This document shows positions 42,318 to 51,790 of a DNA stretch of 64,000 bases, piece after piece. How positions within the stretch are numbered: position 1 is the first letter of the stretch; each line of letters begins with the position of its first letter. A program made the position numbers and the translations under genes. Origin of the DNA: Marinobacter sp050379415 (lineage in GTDB: Bacteria; Pseudomonadota; Gammaproteobacteria; Pseudomonadales; Oleiphilaceae). Location: NCBI RefSeq assembly GCF_050379415.1, contig NZ_JBNRLS010000002.1, forward strand, positions 558,001 through 622,000, in the 5' to 3' direction. The notes under the pieces were generated by a model. The model had not been told where the DNA came from. It saw nothing but the letters and a program-made list of their open reading frames with translations, and ran no database searches.

Positions 42318-43325
42318 TCAGACCTTGTAAAAATCCCGGTACCAGTCAACGAAGTTGGCAATGCCCTCCTCCACGGTGGTCGAAGGCTTGTAACCTACAT
42401 CCTCGATGAGGTCATCGACATTGGCGTAGGTGGCGGGCACATCACCCGGCTGCAAGGGCAGCAGGTTCTTCTCCGCCTTCTTGCCGATGCGTTCTTCGAT
42501 GATTTCGATGAAGCGGGACAGTTCCACCGGATTGTTGCTGCCGATATTGTAGAGTCGGTAAGGCGCCTTGCTGGTACCAGGATCCGGACGTTCGCCGCTC
42601 CAGTCCGCGTTGGGCTCGGCGACGTGATCCAGGGTGCGGATCACGCCCTCGACGATGTCATCGATGTAGGTGAAGTCCCGGCGGTGGTGGCCATGGTTGA
42701 ACACGTCGATCGGCTCGCCGGCGAGAATCTTTTTGGTGAAGATGAATAGCGCCATATCCGGGCGGCCCCAGGGACCATACACGGTGAAGAACCGCAGTCC
42801 GGTGGTGGGCAGGTTGTACAGATGGCTGTAGGTATGGGCCATCAGTTCGTTGGCCTTCTTGGAGGCGGCATACAGGCTCAGGGGGTGATCGACGTTGTCA
42901 TGCACCGAAAACGGCATGGTCTCGTTGGCCCCGTATACCGAGCTACTGGAGGCATAGACCAGGTGCCTTACATCGTTATGTCGACAGCCCTCGAGAATAT
43001 TCATGAAGCCAACCAGGTTGGCGTCCACGTAGGCGTGGGGGTTCTCGATGGAGTAACGAACCCCGGCCTGGGCCGCCAGGTGCACCACTCGTTCGGGCTT
43101 GTGCTCGCGGAACAGGGCTTCCATGGCGGCGCGATCGGCAACGTCCTTACGGATCTCGGTGAAGCCGGGCTTGCAAGTCAGCCGCTCCAGACGCGCTTCC
43201 TTCAGGTTCACATCGTAGTAATCATTGACGTTATCGACGCCGATCACCTCATCACCACGATCCAGCAGGCGGTGCGCCAGGTGTGAGCCGATGAATCCGG
43301 CGGTTCCCGTAACGAGAATTTTCAA
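42318..43325 (-). CDS. NAD-dependent sugar epimerase (UDP-glucuronate 4-epimerase-like)
   Basis: A 335-residue short-chain dehydrogenase/reductase acting on nucleotide sugars. The NAD loop GTAGFIGSHLAHRLLDRGD is at residues 7-25, and catalytic YxxxK is in LYAASKKANELMAH near 150-160, preceded by SSSSVYG. The sequence VYGPWGRPDMALFIFTKKIL is typical of UDP-glucuronate epimerases that make UDP-galacturonate. It is a single gene with its own terminator. With GalU and Ugd it could supply UDP-uronic acids for surface polysaccharide. Confidence 0.88.
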   Translation of the reverse strand: MKILVTGTAGFIGSHLAHRLLDRGDEVIGVDNVNDYYDVNLKEARLERLTCKPGFTEIRKDVADRAAMEALFREHKPERVVHLAAQAGVRYSIENPHAYVDANLVGFMNILEGCRHNDVRHLVYASSSSVYGANETMPFSVHDNVDHPLSLYAASKKANELMAHTYSHLYNLPTTGLRFFTVYGPWGRPDMALFIFTKKILAGEPIDVFNHGHHRRDFTYIDDIVEGVIRTLDHVAEPNADWSGERPDPGTSKAPYRLYNIGSNNPVELSRFIEIIEERIGKKAEKNLLPLQPGDVPATYANVDDLIEDVGYKPSTTVEEGIANFVDWYRDFYKV

Positions 43326-43413
43326 GGTCTAGTCTCCATAAAACGTTCGTGTCCTGAGCTGCCAAGTTTACCGAATCGGCCGTTCCGGCAACACCACAGA
43401 AAGTGTTGGCCAC

Positions 43414-43441
43414 AAAAAAAGAGCGCCGCAGCGCTCTTTTT
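43414..43441 (-). terminator. Bidirectional-type terminator after the TIGR04219-like gene
   Basis: GAGCGC and GCGCTC stems extended by A/T pairs around CGCA, with A-run on one side and T-run on the other. On the minus strand it lies just after the stop at 43464. Confidence 0.75.
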
Positions 43442-43463
43442 CAGCTATTCAACCGGTAATCGA

Positions 43464-44201
43464 TCAGAGCGTCAGACCGACACTGGCAAAAGGACCGGAC
43501 AGCTCAACATCCATCTTGTCATCGTCATCTTCGTAGTCGATGGACATCTGACGGTAGCCGGCACGCAGCTGCAGCAGTGACAGTTCGTACTGACCGTAGA
43601 CATTGAAGTCGTGAAGGGAGTCGCCGTCGAAGCTGATCAGGTTACCCTCACCACCTACGGAAACGCCGGTAAGCGGCAGATCGAAACGTGCAGCGGCGTA
43701 GCCCATGGGGATCACGCCTTCCACAGTGGTTTTACTGACGGGGAAAAGGCCCGCCTTGTCACGAACGACGAGCTCACCGTCCAGCTTGCGCGCGGTCAGG
43801 CCCAGATCCAGATTGACCCAGTTGTCCAGGACTTCGTAATAGAAGGTGGCGTCCAGCTGATCCAGGTCCAGCTCGGAATCGACTTCGGTACCTGCCGAAA
43901 TCTGGTCAAAATCCTCCAGCCCGAGCTGACCACTGCCGTTCTGGGAAATGGTGGTGTAGTTCACCCGCACGTTCGGCAGTACCGGCACCGGATGCTCGAA
44001 GTAGGCGGTAAAGTTCGCGTTGCTGTCGCTGTCGAGATTCAGATCGTTCTCGATATCAACGGCAGAACCCTTGTTGACCACCTTACCGGAGAGGTCGGAG
44101 TCCCAGTAGCTGACATTGGCACCAACGCCGACAACATCTGCGTTGGCCAGAGGCGTGGCAAGCGCCACGGTGCCACCTACTGCAAGGATCAGTTTACGCA
44201 T
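43464..44201 (-). CDS. TIGR04219-like outer-membrane beta-barrel protein
   Basis: A 245-residue protein with a signal peptide (MRKLILAVGGTVALATPLANA) and about eight amphipathic strands. The ending PFASVGLTL closes with a hydrophobic residue as in barrel proteins. Segments such as VGVGANVSYWDSDLSGKV and VGGEGNLISFDGDSLHDFNV match a family of uncharacterised outer-membrane barrels (TIGR04219). It lies downstream of purC by 37 bases on the same strand but has its own terminator. Role unknown. Confidence 0.75.
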   Translation of the reverse strand: MRKLILAVGGTVALATPLANADVVGVGANVSYWDSDLSGKVVNKGSAVDIENDLNLDSDSNANFTAYFEHPVPVLPNVRVNYTTISQNGSGQLGLEDFDQISAGTEVDSELDLDQLDATFYYEVLDNWVNLDLGLTARKLDGELVVRDKAGLFPVSKTTVEGVIPMGYAAARFDLPLTGVSVGGEGNLISFDGDSLHDFNVYGQYELSLLQLRAGYRQMSIDYEDDDDKMDVELSGPFASVGLTL

Positions 44202-44238
44202 AAGATACCCTTCTGATGGTTATTGTATTGATTGCGTT

Positions 44239-44952
44239 TCAGTCGAACTGGATGCCGAGACGGCGACCGACTTCTTCGTAGGTCTCGATGACATCCCCGA
44301 GCCCCTGGCGGAACCGGTCCTTGTCCATCTTCTTGCGGGTTTCCTTGTCCCAGATGCGGCAGCCGTCAGGGCTGAATTCGTCGCCGAGGACGATCTCATC
44401 GCCGCTACGGCCGAATTCCAGCTTGTAATCCACGAGCAGCATGCCGGCGTCATCGAACAACTTTTTGAGCACGTCATTGACCTTGTAGGTCAGTTCCTTC
44501 ATGCGCGCGAGCTCGCCAGCAGTCGCCCAGCCAAAGCTCTCGGCGAGGGATTCGTTGACCATGGGATCGTGCAGCTCGTCATTCTTCAGGAACAGCTCGA
44601 AGGTGGGCGGGTTCAGCTCCTGGCCCTCTTCCACACCCAGCCTGCGGCACAGGCTACCCGCAGAGATGTTGCGGACCACACACTCCACCGGAATCATGTC
44701 CAGTTTCTTGACCAGGGATTCGGTGTCCGAGAGCAGTCCCTCGAAATGGGTGGGGATACCCGCCGCTTCCAGCTTCTCCATGATGAAGGCATTGAACTTG
44801 TTGTTCACCATGCCCTTGCGATTGAGCTGCTCTTTTTTCTGGCCATCAAACGCTGAGGTGTCGTCACGGAAGACCATCACGAAACGCTCCGGATCATCGG
44901 TGCGGTATACGGATTTGGCCTTGCCTGCGTAGAGTTCTTCGCGCTTTTCCAT
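44239..44952 (-). CDS. purC: SAICAR synthetase PurC
   Basis: A 237-residue phosphoribosylaminoimidazole-succinocarboxamide synthase, the standard bacterial length. N-terminal ELYAGKAKSVYRTDDPERFV and IPVECVVRNISAGSLCRRLG are typical, as is LVDYKLEFGRSGDEIVLGDE. The ATG at 44952 follows CGGAGATTTCA and gives the normal N-terminus; the one at 44982 does not. It follows bamC by 40 bases, an order also seen in Pseudomonas. Confidence 0.95.
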   Translation of the reverse strand: MEKREELYAGKAKSVYRTDDPERFVMVFRDDTSAFDGQKKEQLNRKGMVNNKFNAFIMEKLEAAGIPTHFEGLLSDTESLVKKLDMIPVECVVRNISAGSLCRRLGVEEGQELNPPTFELFLKNDELHDPMVNESLAESFGWATAGELARMKELTYKVNDVLKKLFDDAGMLLVDYKLEFGRSGDEIVLGDEFSPDGCRIWDKETRKKMDKDRFRQGLGDVIETYEEVGRRLGIQFD

Positions 44953-44992
44953 TGAAATCTCCGAAGCGGATGCGCCGGGCACCCCCTTTCAA

Positions 44993-46090
44993 TCAGTAAA
45001 GGTATTCAAAGAGTCGGTTGAGCAGATCGGATGTCGTGTGCTCGCCGTCATAGCTCTCAAGCCGCTCTGCTTCAATAAACACCGAGCCGTCGCGCTCTTC
45101 CAGGGTGACGGTATGGGTATGCCTTGGCTTTTCCTTGTCGCTGAACCAGTCAAACCAGCCCGATTCTTTCTCATCCTCTGTGCGGAAGTCGACATAGAGC
45201 CAGCCTGCACTGCGGTTCAGGTCGATAACCGGGATTTCGGCTTCTTCCAGGGCGCGATTGGCTTCTGCCCAGGAGCGACCATAATCCAGGTCCATCCGGA
45301 TGGCGAAGGCTTGCTCGTTCTCGGATTGCAGATTCACCAACGGTTCACTGGTCATGCCCGACGCCGCCCTGGAGAAGGATTTGCTCTCTTCCCTGGCTTT
45401 CAGGAACTCCCCGAGATCGGCAAGCAGTTCCTTTTGCAGGGCCACGGCCTCAGCCGGGGGATTGGCAACGTCCTGCCAGGGCAGCAGTTCTCCCGGCCGG
45501 TCAGAGCGCTCTACGCGGCGCACCTGGATTTCAGTCGTCTTGCGGCGGATACCCGGGGCCATGCGCATCTGGACGATGGTCATCGGTTCGTCAGTCGATG
45601 CCTGGTTGGTCAGGCCTACCAGCTGCCGCGCCTGCTTGCTGAAGTTGGCCAGCTCACTCTGCATCAGGCCCAACTGGGGGCTGTCGTAGGCGACACCCAG
45701 ACCCCGCTCATTCATGTAAGCGGTAGCCTGTGGCCAGAGCCGACCGGGAACGTCATTCACCAACAGCCAGATGCGGCCATCGAGCTCCTCGATCACGTAG
45801 TTTTCCTGGAGGATCTCGGAGGTCATGTCCGGCGGCCGGGGAATATCGGACGGATACATCTTCCCGGACTCGGCGGTATTGATCTCGCGGATCGGCATGA
45901 CCTGGCTGAAGCGGGATTCATCCGCGCTTTCAGGGAGCTCCAGCGGAGTGCCTTCTTTGGCATTGACATACCGCTCGGAACGGTCTTCCAGCAGGCTGCA
46001 GCCGGAGGCTGTTGCCAGCAGCAACAGCCCGGACGCAGCAAGGATCGATCTGTAAAAACGGGGGGAACGGGTTCCTGAAAGAACCTGCAT
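44993..46090 (-). CDS. bamC: Outer-membrane assembly lipoprotein BamC
   Basis: A 365-residue lipoprotein of the BAM complex. The lipobox is in LLLLATASGC (cysteine about residue 31), followed by the unstructured BamD-binding segment with RYVNAKEGTPLELPES and two helix-grip domains (about 110-210 and 250-350). It helps insert beta-barrel proteins in the outer membrane. The start at 46090 follows CCGGAGTAAC. It lies 35 bases after dapA, as in many gammaproteobacteria. Confidence 0.92.
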   Translation of the reverse strand: MQVLSGTRSPRFYRSILAASGLLLLATASGCSLLEDRSERYVNAKEGTPLELPESADESRFSQVMPIREINTAESGKMYPSDIPRPPDMTSEILQENYVIEELDGRIWLLVNDVPGRLWPQATAYMNERGLGVAYDSPQLGLMQSELANFSKQARQLVGLTNQASTDEPMTIVQMRMAPGIRRKTTEIQVRRVERSDRPGELLPWQDVANPPAEAVALQKELLADLGEFLKAREESKSFSRAASGMTSEPLVNLQSENEQAFAIRMDLDYGRSWAEANRALEEAEIPVIDLNRSAGWLYVDFRTEDEKESGWFDWFSDKEKPRHTHTVTLEERDGSVFIEAERLESYDGEHTTSDLLNRLFEYLY

Positions 46091-46125
46091 CGGGTTACTC
46101 CGGTTCAGGGACGATTTCAGCAAGC

Positions 46126-47004
46126 TCAGAGCACGCCTGAGGCTTTCAGGGCTTCTTCCACTTCCGCGTGGAACTTCTCGCTCAATGGTGTCAGCGGCAG
46201 ACGGATGCCCTCGCTGATCATCCCCATGCGATGCAGTGCCCATTTTACCGGAATCGGGTTGGCTTCCAGGAACAACTTGCGGTTCAGCGGCATCAACAGC
46301 TCGTTCAACCGTTCGGTTTCTTCCCGGTTACCGGCAATAGCTGCCTCGCACAGCTGCGCCATGGATTTTGGTGCCACGTTGGCGGTAACCGAGACATTGC
46401 CCTTGCCGCCAGCCAGCATCAGCTCGGCTGCGGTAGCATCGTCACCGGAATAGACCGCAAGACGGCCGTCGAGCGCCTTGATCAATTCGGCGCCACGGGG
46501 AATGTTTCCGGTAGCATCCTTGATAGCCACGATATTCGGAATATCCGCCAGGCGCAGGACAGTCTCGTTGAGCATGTCGCAGGCTGTCCGGCCGGGAACG
46601 TTGTACAGCATCTGGTTCATGCCCGGCACCGCCTCGGCAATCGCCTTGAAATGCTGGTACAGGCCTTCCTGGGTCGGCTTGTTATAGTACGGAACCACCA
46701 GCAGGCAGGCATCCGCTCCGAGCTTATGGGCTTCGGTGGTCAGCTCGATGGCTTCACGGGTGCTGTTACCGCCAGTGCCGGCGATGACAGGAATCCGTCC
46801 GTCGACGCGTTTTATGATCCGGCCAATGGTCTGGCAGTGCTCTTCCGGGTCCAGGGTTGCGGATTCACCGGTGGTGCCCACGGCGACGATGCCGTGCGTG
46901 CCGTTTTCAATGTGGAAGTCCACCAGCTTGTCCAGCTCCTCCCAGTGGATATCACCGTTTGGATGCATGGGCGTGACCATTGCGACAAGGCTACCCGTAA
47001 TCAT
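46126..47004 (-). CDS. dapA: 4-hydroxy-tetrahydrodipicolinate synthase DapA
   Basis: A 292-residue aldolase that condenses pyruvate and aspartate semialdehyde in lysine and peptidoglycan precursor synthesis. The GTTGESATLDPEEH segment near residue 43, the catalytic tyrosine in MLYNVPGRT, and the Schiff-base lysine in NIVAIKDATGN near residue 161 are all visible. It is the first gene of dapA-bamC-purC and divergent from bcp. Confidence 0.95.
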   Translation of the reverse strand: MITGSLVAMVTPMHPNGDIHWEELDKLVDFHIENGTHGIVAVGTTGESATLDPEEHCQTIGRIIKRVDGRIPVIAGTGGNSTREAIELTTEAHKLGADACLLVVPYYNKPTQEGLYQHFKAIAEAVPGMNQMLYNVPGRTACDMLNETVLRLADIPNIVAIKDATGNIPRGAELIKALDGRLAVYSGDDATAAELMLAGGKGNVSVTANVAPKSMAQLCEAAIAGNREETERLNELLMPLNRKLFLEANPIPVKWALHRMGMISEGIRLPLTPLSEKFHAEVEEALKASGVL

Positions 47005-47030
47005 AAAAGCTCCGTCCGAATAAAACCGAT

Positions 47031-47059
47031 ATGGTAATGTTGGGCTCGAACTGACACAA
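47031..47059 (-). promoter_or_regulatory. Candidate dapA promoter
   Basis: TTGTGT (47059-47054) and TACCAT (47036-47031) on the minus strand are 17 bases apart in the 74-base divergent region. The match to consensus is only fair. Confidence 0.35.
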
Positions 47060-47078
47060 GGGAATTAAAGGAGATGTC

Positions 47079-47546
47079 ATGTCATCTGTCGAATTGAACA
47101 AGCCCGTCCCCGATTTTGAAGCGCCCGCGACCGGTGATCAAACGATCCGGCTCTCTGATCTTCGCGGCCAGAATGTTGTTATCTATTTTTACCCCAAGGA
47201 CAACACCCCCGGTTGCACAACCGAGGGCCAGGATTTCCGGGACCGGATGAAACAGTTTGTGGAACTGGACACCGAGATATTCGGTGTGTCCCGGGACGGC
47301 CTCAAGGCTCATGAAAATTTCCGGAGCAAACACGAGTTCCCGTTTCACCTGATCTCAGACAAGGACGAAACCCTGTGCAAGCTGTTTGATGTTATCAAGC
47401 TGAAGAAACTGTACGGCAAAGAGCATCTCGGCATCGAACGCAGCACCTTCCTGATCGACAAGGAAGGCGTGCTCCGGAAAGCGTGGCGCGGCGTCAAGGT
47501 CAAGGGTCACGCCGACGAAGTACTTGAGGCGGCCAAGGATCTCTGA
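47079..47546 (+). CDS. bcp: Thioredoxin-dependent peroxiredoxin Bcp
   Basis: A 155-residue peroxiredoxin of the Bcp/PrxQ type. The peroxidatic cysteine is in YPKDNTPGCTTEGQDFRD (residue 46). The resolving cysteine five residues later, found in E. coli Bcp, is absent here; another cysteine is at residue 100 (DETLCKLF). It therefore either resolves differently or acts as a 1-Cys enzyme. A good AAAGGAG precedes the ATG. It converges with the AI-2E gene with only seven bases between. Confidence 0.92.
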   Translation: MSSVELNKPVPDFEAPATGDQTIRLSDLRGQNVVIYFYPKDNTPGCTTEGQDFRDRMKQFVELDTEIFGVSRDGLKAHENFRSKHEFPFHLISDKDETLCKLFDVIKLKKLYGKEHLGIERSTFLIDKEGVLRKAWRGVKVKGHADEVLEAAKDL

Positions 47547-47553
47547 CAGGATC

Positions 47554-48636
47554 TCAGGCCGGTTCATCGGTCGGTGGGGACGTCATGTCCTTCACCGGCC
47601 AGGCCGCAAACACCGCTTTAAGCAAGGTCGCCAGCGGGATGGCGAAGAACACACCCCACAGCCCCCAGATACCGCCAAAGAACAGTACCGCAACGATAAT
47701 GGCCACCGGGTGCAGGTTATTGACCTCGGAGAACAGCAGCGGCACCAGCACGTTACCGTCCAGCGCCTGAATGACACCGTACACCACCATTACCCAGATA
47801 AAATGGGTGCCCCAGCCAAAAGCAAACAGCCCGATCATGGCGACCGGGATGGTCACCACTGCGGCGCCGATGTAGGGAATCACCACACTCAGGCCCACCA
47901 GCAATGACAACAGCGCGGCATAAGGCATGCCCAGCAGCTTGAAGGCAATATACGTTGCCCCGCCCACGATGAGAATCTCCACCGCCTTGCCCCGGACGTA
48001 GTTGGCGCACTGCAGATTGACCTCACGCCAGATCTTCAGCATCAGCGGGCGCTGTGGAGGCAGCAGACGGGCGACGGCTCCGAGCAGCACTTCCTTGTCC
48101 TTCAGGAAGAAGAACACAAGAATGGGCACCAGGACCATATAGATCAGCAGGGCCACCAGATCCGGAATACTGGAAAGGGAGAAGGAAACCAGCCACTGGG
48201 TCAACTGGCCCACTTCCGTGGAAACCTGTTGGTACACCGTGTTCACGGCTTCCGCGGAAATCAGCTGCGGATACTGATCGGGCAGCAGTTCAAGGTAGGA
48301 CTGCATTTCCCGGATAATGCGCGGCGCCTCGCCGGCCAGGTTGGTGACCTGGGTCCAGACCAGCGGCAGGAGACCGAACAGGAAGCCCACCAGAACACCC
48401 AGAAACACCAGGAAAACCCCGATGATGGCAACAAATTCCGGTATTCCCAGCTTGTTGAGCTTGGTCACCAGGCCCTGGAGGATGAAGGCAACGATCAGGG
48501 AAGCGATGGCTGGCGCCAACATGGCACCGAACCAGATGATAAACACCGTTCCCGCCACCAGGATGAGCGAGAGGATGACAGCTTCTTCATCTGAAAAGTA
48601 TTTGTGCGCAAGACCGCGTAAAATCCTGACCATCAA
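47554..48636 (-). CDS. AI-2E-family membrane transporter
   Basis: A 360-residue membrane protein with about eight helices of the AI-2E exporter (PerM/TqsA-like) family. Typical parts are PLVWTQVTNLAGEAPRIIRE, VPILVFFFLKDKEVLLGAVA and GLSVVIPYIGAAVVTIPVAM. Members export quorum signals or ions; the function here is open. It starts 13 bases after tusA on the same strand, and this pairing is also known from Pseudomonas. Confidence 0.88.
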   Translation of the reverse strand: MMVRILRGLAHKYFSDEEAVILSLILVAGTVFIIWFGAMLAPAIASLIVAFILQGLVTKLNKLGIPEFVAIIGVFLVFLGVLVGFLFGLLPLVWTQVTNLAGEAPRIIREMQSYLELLPDQYPQLISAEAVNTVYQQVSTEVGQLTQWLVSFSLSSIPDLVALLIYMVLVPILVFFFLKDKEVLLGAVARLLPPQRPLMLKIWREVNLQCANYVRGKAVEILIVGGATYIAFKLLGMPYAALLSLLVGLSVVIPYIGAAVVTIPVAMIGLFAFGWGTHFIWVMVVYGVIQALDGNVLVPLLFSEVNNLHPVAIIVAVLFFGGIWGLWGVFFAIPLATLLKAVFAAWPVKDMTSPPTDEPA

Positions 48637-48649
48637 CGTCTCCGATAGG

Positions 48650-48877
48650 TTAACCGCCGCACTTTATCACAAACCGGTATTCGCCATTGGCCTCGGTGGA
48701 ATTGACCAGTGTGTGGTTCGACAAAGCGAGGAATGCCGGAATGTCCCGGGCCGAGCCGGAATCGGTAGCAATAACCTCCAGCTCCTCACCGGGCGACATC
48801 CCGTTGAGCTCCAGCTTGGTTTTCAGCAGAGGCATCGGACAGCGCAGCCCGGAAGCATCCAGTGTACGGTCAGCCAT
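48650..48877 (-). CDS. tusA: TusA-family sulfur carrier protein
   Basis: A 75-residue TusA-like protein. The CPxP motif is in LDASGLRCPMPLLKTKLEL with the persulfide cysteine at residue 13, followed by GEELEVIATDSGSARDIPAF. It passes sulfur to tRNA thiolation or molybdenum cofactor pathways. It lies first in a two-gene unit with the AI-2E transporter and is divergent from bepA. The assignment to a sulfur-transfer role is by family; a specific partner is not shown. Confidence 0.9.
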   Translation of the reverse strand: MADRTLDASGLRCPMPLLKTKLELNGMSPGEELEVIATDSGSARDIPAFLALSNHTLVNSTEANGEYRFVIKCGG

Positions 48878-49036
48878 AATGTAGACGCACCATCACAATC
48901 AGTGGAATTGACAACGCGGCATTATGCCGCGAGATGCCGGGTATTGCATCTCAATAGCTGGTAATCTCATATTCAGAACTTTTCATGGCAAGACACTGTC
49001 CAAGCGGCAGTCCGAACCAGAGGCAAGTTGCAGTAC

Positions 49037-50515
49037 ATGAAACCCGATCATGGCCGAAAAACCTCCACCCGGGGGATCCTGAAAGCAGCAGTCTTCACAC
49101 TGGCGGCGTTGCTGACAGCCTCCCCTGCCTCCGCCCAGGAAACATCTCTGCCGAGTATCGGAGGTACCGGTGGCGGATTGATTTCCGGCCAGCAGGAATC
49201 CGAGATCGGCCGCCAGGTCATGGTCTCGATCCGGCGGTCGGCACCCCGCATCACCGATCCGCTGGTGTACGACTACCTCAGCGCCATCATCTATCGACTG
49301 GTGCCCTCTGCGCCGTTGCAGAACCGCGATCTCACCCTTGCGCTGATCGACAGCCCACAGCTCAACGCCTTTGCGGTTCCCGGAGGCATTGTCGGCGTTA
49401 ACGGCGGACTGTTTCTTAACGCGACCACGGAGCAGCAGTTTGCCTCGGTACTCGCACACGAGCTGGCGCATCTGAGCCAACGCCATTTTGCCCGCCGCGT
49501 CGAACAGCAGGAAACCAGCGCACCGCTCACCCTCGCGGGGATGATTGCCGGCATTGTTTTGTCAGCAGTGACCCAGTCCGACATCGGCCTGGCCGCCATT
49601 GCCGGCACCCAGGCGCTGTCAGTACAGAACATGCTGGCATACAGCCGATCCCATGAACAGGAAGCCGACCGGGTCGGCATGGACATCCTAGCCAGTGCCG
49701 GCATGGATCCCCGCGGCATGCCGGAAATGTTCGAGATCATGATGCGAGAGAACCGGCTACAGGGAAACCAGGTTCCTGAGTACCTGTCCACCCACCCCCT
49801 GACCCAGAGCCGGGTAGCCGATACCCGCAACCGGGCTGAGCAGTATCCGCACCTGGATATAAAGGACGGCCAGGAATACCACCTGATGCGCAGCCGCCTT
49901 CAGGTACATTACTCCCCATCACCGGATGTGGCGGTGGATACCTTTGAATCTTACCTCGAACGCCCGGACGCAAAGAGGAATCATGCCATCCGGTACGGAC
50001 TTGCTGTTGCTTACCAGGCCAACAACCAGCTGGACAAGGCAGAGCAGGAACTCCGGGACCTGCTCGGGCAGAATCCGGGCCGGATCACCCTGCAGGTCAC
50101 CCTCGCCGAGGTTCTCAACGCCCTGAACAAGACCGGGGAAGCCCGAACCTTGCTTACAGAGGCCCTGGCCCGAAATCCGGGCAACTACCCGATTACCTAC
50201 ACCCTTGCGCAGACCGAAATTACAGCGGGAAACGGAGCTGCGGCGGCAGACCTTCTGAGGGAACTCACTCGCCAGATGCCGGAGCAGGAACACCTCTGGT
50301 CGCGGCTGGCGGAAGCGGAAGGAATGGCACGCAATATCGTTGGCGTGCACCGTGCCCGGGCCGAATATGATGCCCTGATGGGAGATCTGGAGTCAGCCCA
50401 GCGCCAGCTGCGCCAGGCGCAGGAAAAACTGCCGGCCGGTTCGCCCCAGCGCCAGGCGGTCACGGAAAGACTGGCGGAAATTACCCGGCAGCTGCAGGTT
50501 CAGCGCAACAGCTGA
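49037..50515 (+). CDS. bepA: Periplasmic M48 metalloprotease BepA-like
   Basis: A 492-residue secreted zinc protease with C-terminal TPR repeats. The signal peptide is near residues 14-34; the zinc motif HELAH is near residue 141, with the third ligand expected in SHEQEADRVGMDIL. TPR-like repeats cover about 290-490. BepA degrades misassembled LptD and other outer-membrane proteins. A TTG at 49028 closer to AGAGG is an alternative start that adds three residues. It converges with nadA. Confidence 0.9.
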   Translation: MKPDHGRKTSTRGILKAAVFTLAALLTASPASAQETSLPSIGGTGGGLISGQQESEIGRQVMVSIRRSAPRITDPLVYDYLSAIIYRLVPSAPLQNRDLTLALIDSPQLNAFAVPGGIVGVNGGLFLNATTEQQFASVLAHELAHLSQRHFARRVEQQETSAPLTLAGMIAGIVLSAVTQSDIGLAAIAGTQALSVQNMLAYSRSHEQEADRVGMDILASAGMDPRGMPEMFEIMMRENRLQGNQVPEYLSTHPLTQSRVADTRNRAEQYPHLDIKDGQEYHLMRSRLQVHYSPSPDVAVDTFESYLERPDAKRNHAIRYGLAVAYQANNQLDKAEQELRDLLGQNPGRITLQVTLAEVLNALNKTGEARTLLTEALARNPGNYPITYTLAQTEITAGNGAAAADLLRELTRQMPEQEHLWSRLAEAEGMARNIVGVHRARAEYDALMGDLESAQRQLRQAQEKLPAGSPQRQAVTERLAEITRQLQVQRNS

Positions 50516-50537
50516 CCGGGCACCGGGCTCCCACAAA

Positions 50538-51599
50538 TCAGGCGTTGCCTGCAGCCTTGAGATTCATGTTGGCGGTGAACTCCAGCATGCGGCCCAGCGG
50601 CTTCAGCGCCCTTTCCCGCAATTCCGGATCCACCAGCACTTCCTGACTGCCGGTCTGCAGCACGTGCAACAGGTTCTCAAGGCCATTCATCGCCATCCAG
50701 GGGCAATGGGCACAGCTTCGGCAGGTAGCACCGTTACCGGCAGTGGGCGCCTCGATGAGCGTCTTGTTAGGGGCCAGCTGCTGCATCTTGTAGAAGATGC
50801 CGTTGTCCGTGGCAACAATGAACTCCTGATTGGGCAGTGTCTGAACCGCGTGGATCAGCTGGGAGGTGGAGCCCACCACATCGGCCATTTCCACCACTGC
50901 GTCCGGCGACTCCGGATGCACCAGCACGGCAGCGTCCGGGTACAGAGCCTTGAGATCCTCAAGCCCACGGTACTTGAATTCTTCGTGGACGATGCATGAG
51001 CCGTCCCAGAGCAGCATGTCTGCCCCGGTGGTCTTCTGGACGTAGTGCCCCAGGTGCTTGTCCGGAGCCCAGAGGATCTTCTCGCCCCGGGCATCCAGGT
51101 CCTCGACAATGGCCTGGGCGCAACTCGAGGTCACTACCCAGTCCGCCCTCGCCTTCACGGCTGCCGAGGTATTCGCATACACCACCACTGTCCGGTCCGG
51201 GTGCTGATCACAGAACTCGGCAAATTCGTCGGCCGGGCAGCCGACATCCAGGGAGCAGGTCGCTTCCAGGGTCGGCATCAGGACTGTTTTCTCGGGATTG
51301 AGGATCTTGGCGGTCTCACCCATGAACCGGACACCCGCCACAACTACCGTGGACGCCGGATGCTGATTGCCAAAACGGGCCATCTCCAGGGAATCCGCCA
51401 CACAGCCCCCGGTTTCTTCCGCCAGGCGCTGGATATCCGGATCAGTGTAGTAATGAGCAACGAGCACTGCGTCCCTGGCCTTGAGTTCCGCCTTGATTCG
51501 GGCCTCGAGTTCCGCTTTCTCACTCTCACTCAAAGGCTTGGGCTCCGCTTCGTGGGCCAGGTGCTCCTGAACAAGGATACGGTCTTCTGCTCGTGTCAT
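50538..51599 (-). CDS. nadA: Quinolinate synthase NadA
   Basis: A 353-residue [4Fe-4S] enzyme that condenses iminoaspartate and dihydroxyacetone phosphate to quinolinate in NAD synthesis. The cluster cysteines are in LEATCSLDVGCP, VTSSCAQAIVEDL and CRSCAHCPWMAMNGLEN; VAHYYTDPDIQRLAEETGG near residue 45 is also characteristic. The ATG at 51599 follows GCAGGA. An earlier in-frame ATG at 51698 gives an unusual N-terminus and is rejected. No nadB or nadC is adjacent. Confidence 0.95.
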   Translation of the reverse strand: MTRAEDRILVQEHLAHEAEPKPLSESEKAELEARIKAELKARDAVLVAHYYTDPDIQRLAEETGGCVADSLEMARFGNQHPASTVVVAGVRFMGETAKILNPEKTVLMPTLEATCSLDVGCPADEFAEFCDQHPDRTVVVYANTSAAVKARADWVVTSSCAQAIVEDLDARGEKILWAPDKHLGHYVQKTTGADMLLWDGSCIVHEEFKYRGLEDLKALYPDAAVLVHPESPDAVVEMADVVGSTSQLIHAVQTLPNQEFIVATDNGIFYKMQQLAPNKTLIEAPTAGNGATCRSCAHCPWMAMNGLENLLHVLQTGSQEVLVDPELRERALKPLGRMLEFTANMNLKAAGNA

Positions 51600-51734
51600 T
51601 CCTGCGTCTCTGTGTTGCGTTAACCACCGAAGTATATCACCTCGGCCACTGTTTTCATGGGCCTGCAACGCCAGCGTCACACACCTGAAAACAAACATTG
51701 ACCACTCTCGGACTATAACTGGGATCTTACAGGC

Positions 51735-51763
51735 AAAAAAAAAGAGCCCTAAGGCTCTTTTTT
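51735..51763 (-). terminator. Terminator after the tRNA-Lys pair
   Basis: AAAGAGCC and GGCTCTTT pair perfectly around CTAA, with A-run before and T-run after. On the minus strand it closes the tRNA-Lys transcript. Confidence 0.8.
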
Positions 51764-51790
51764 CCCAGGATCCCGGGAGATCCTGTTATT

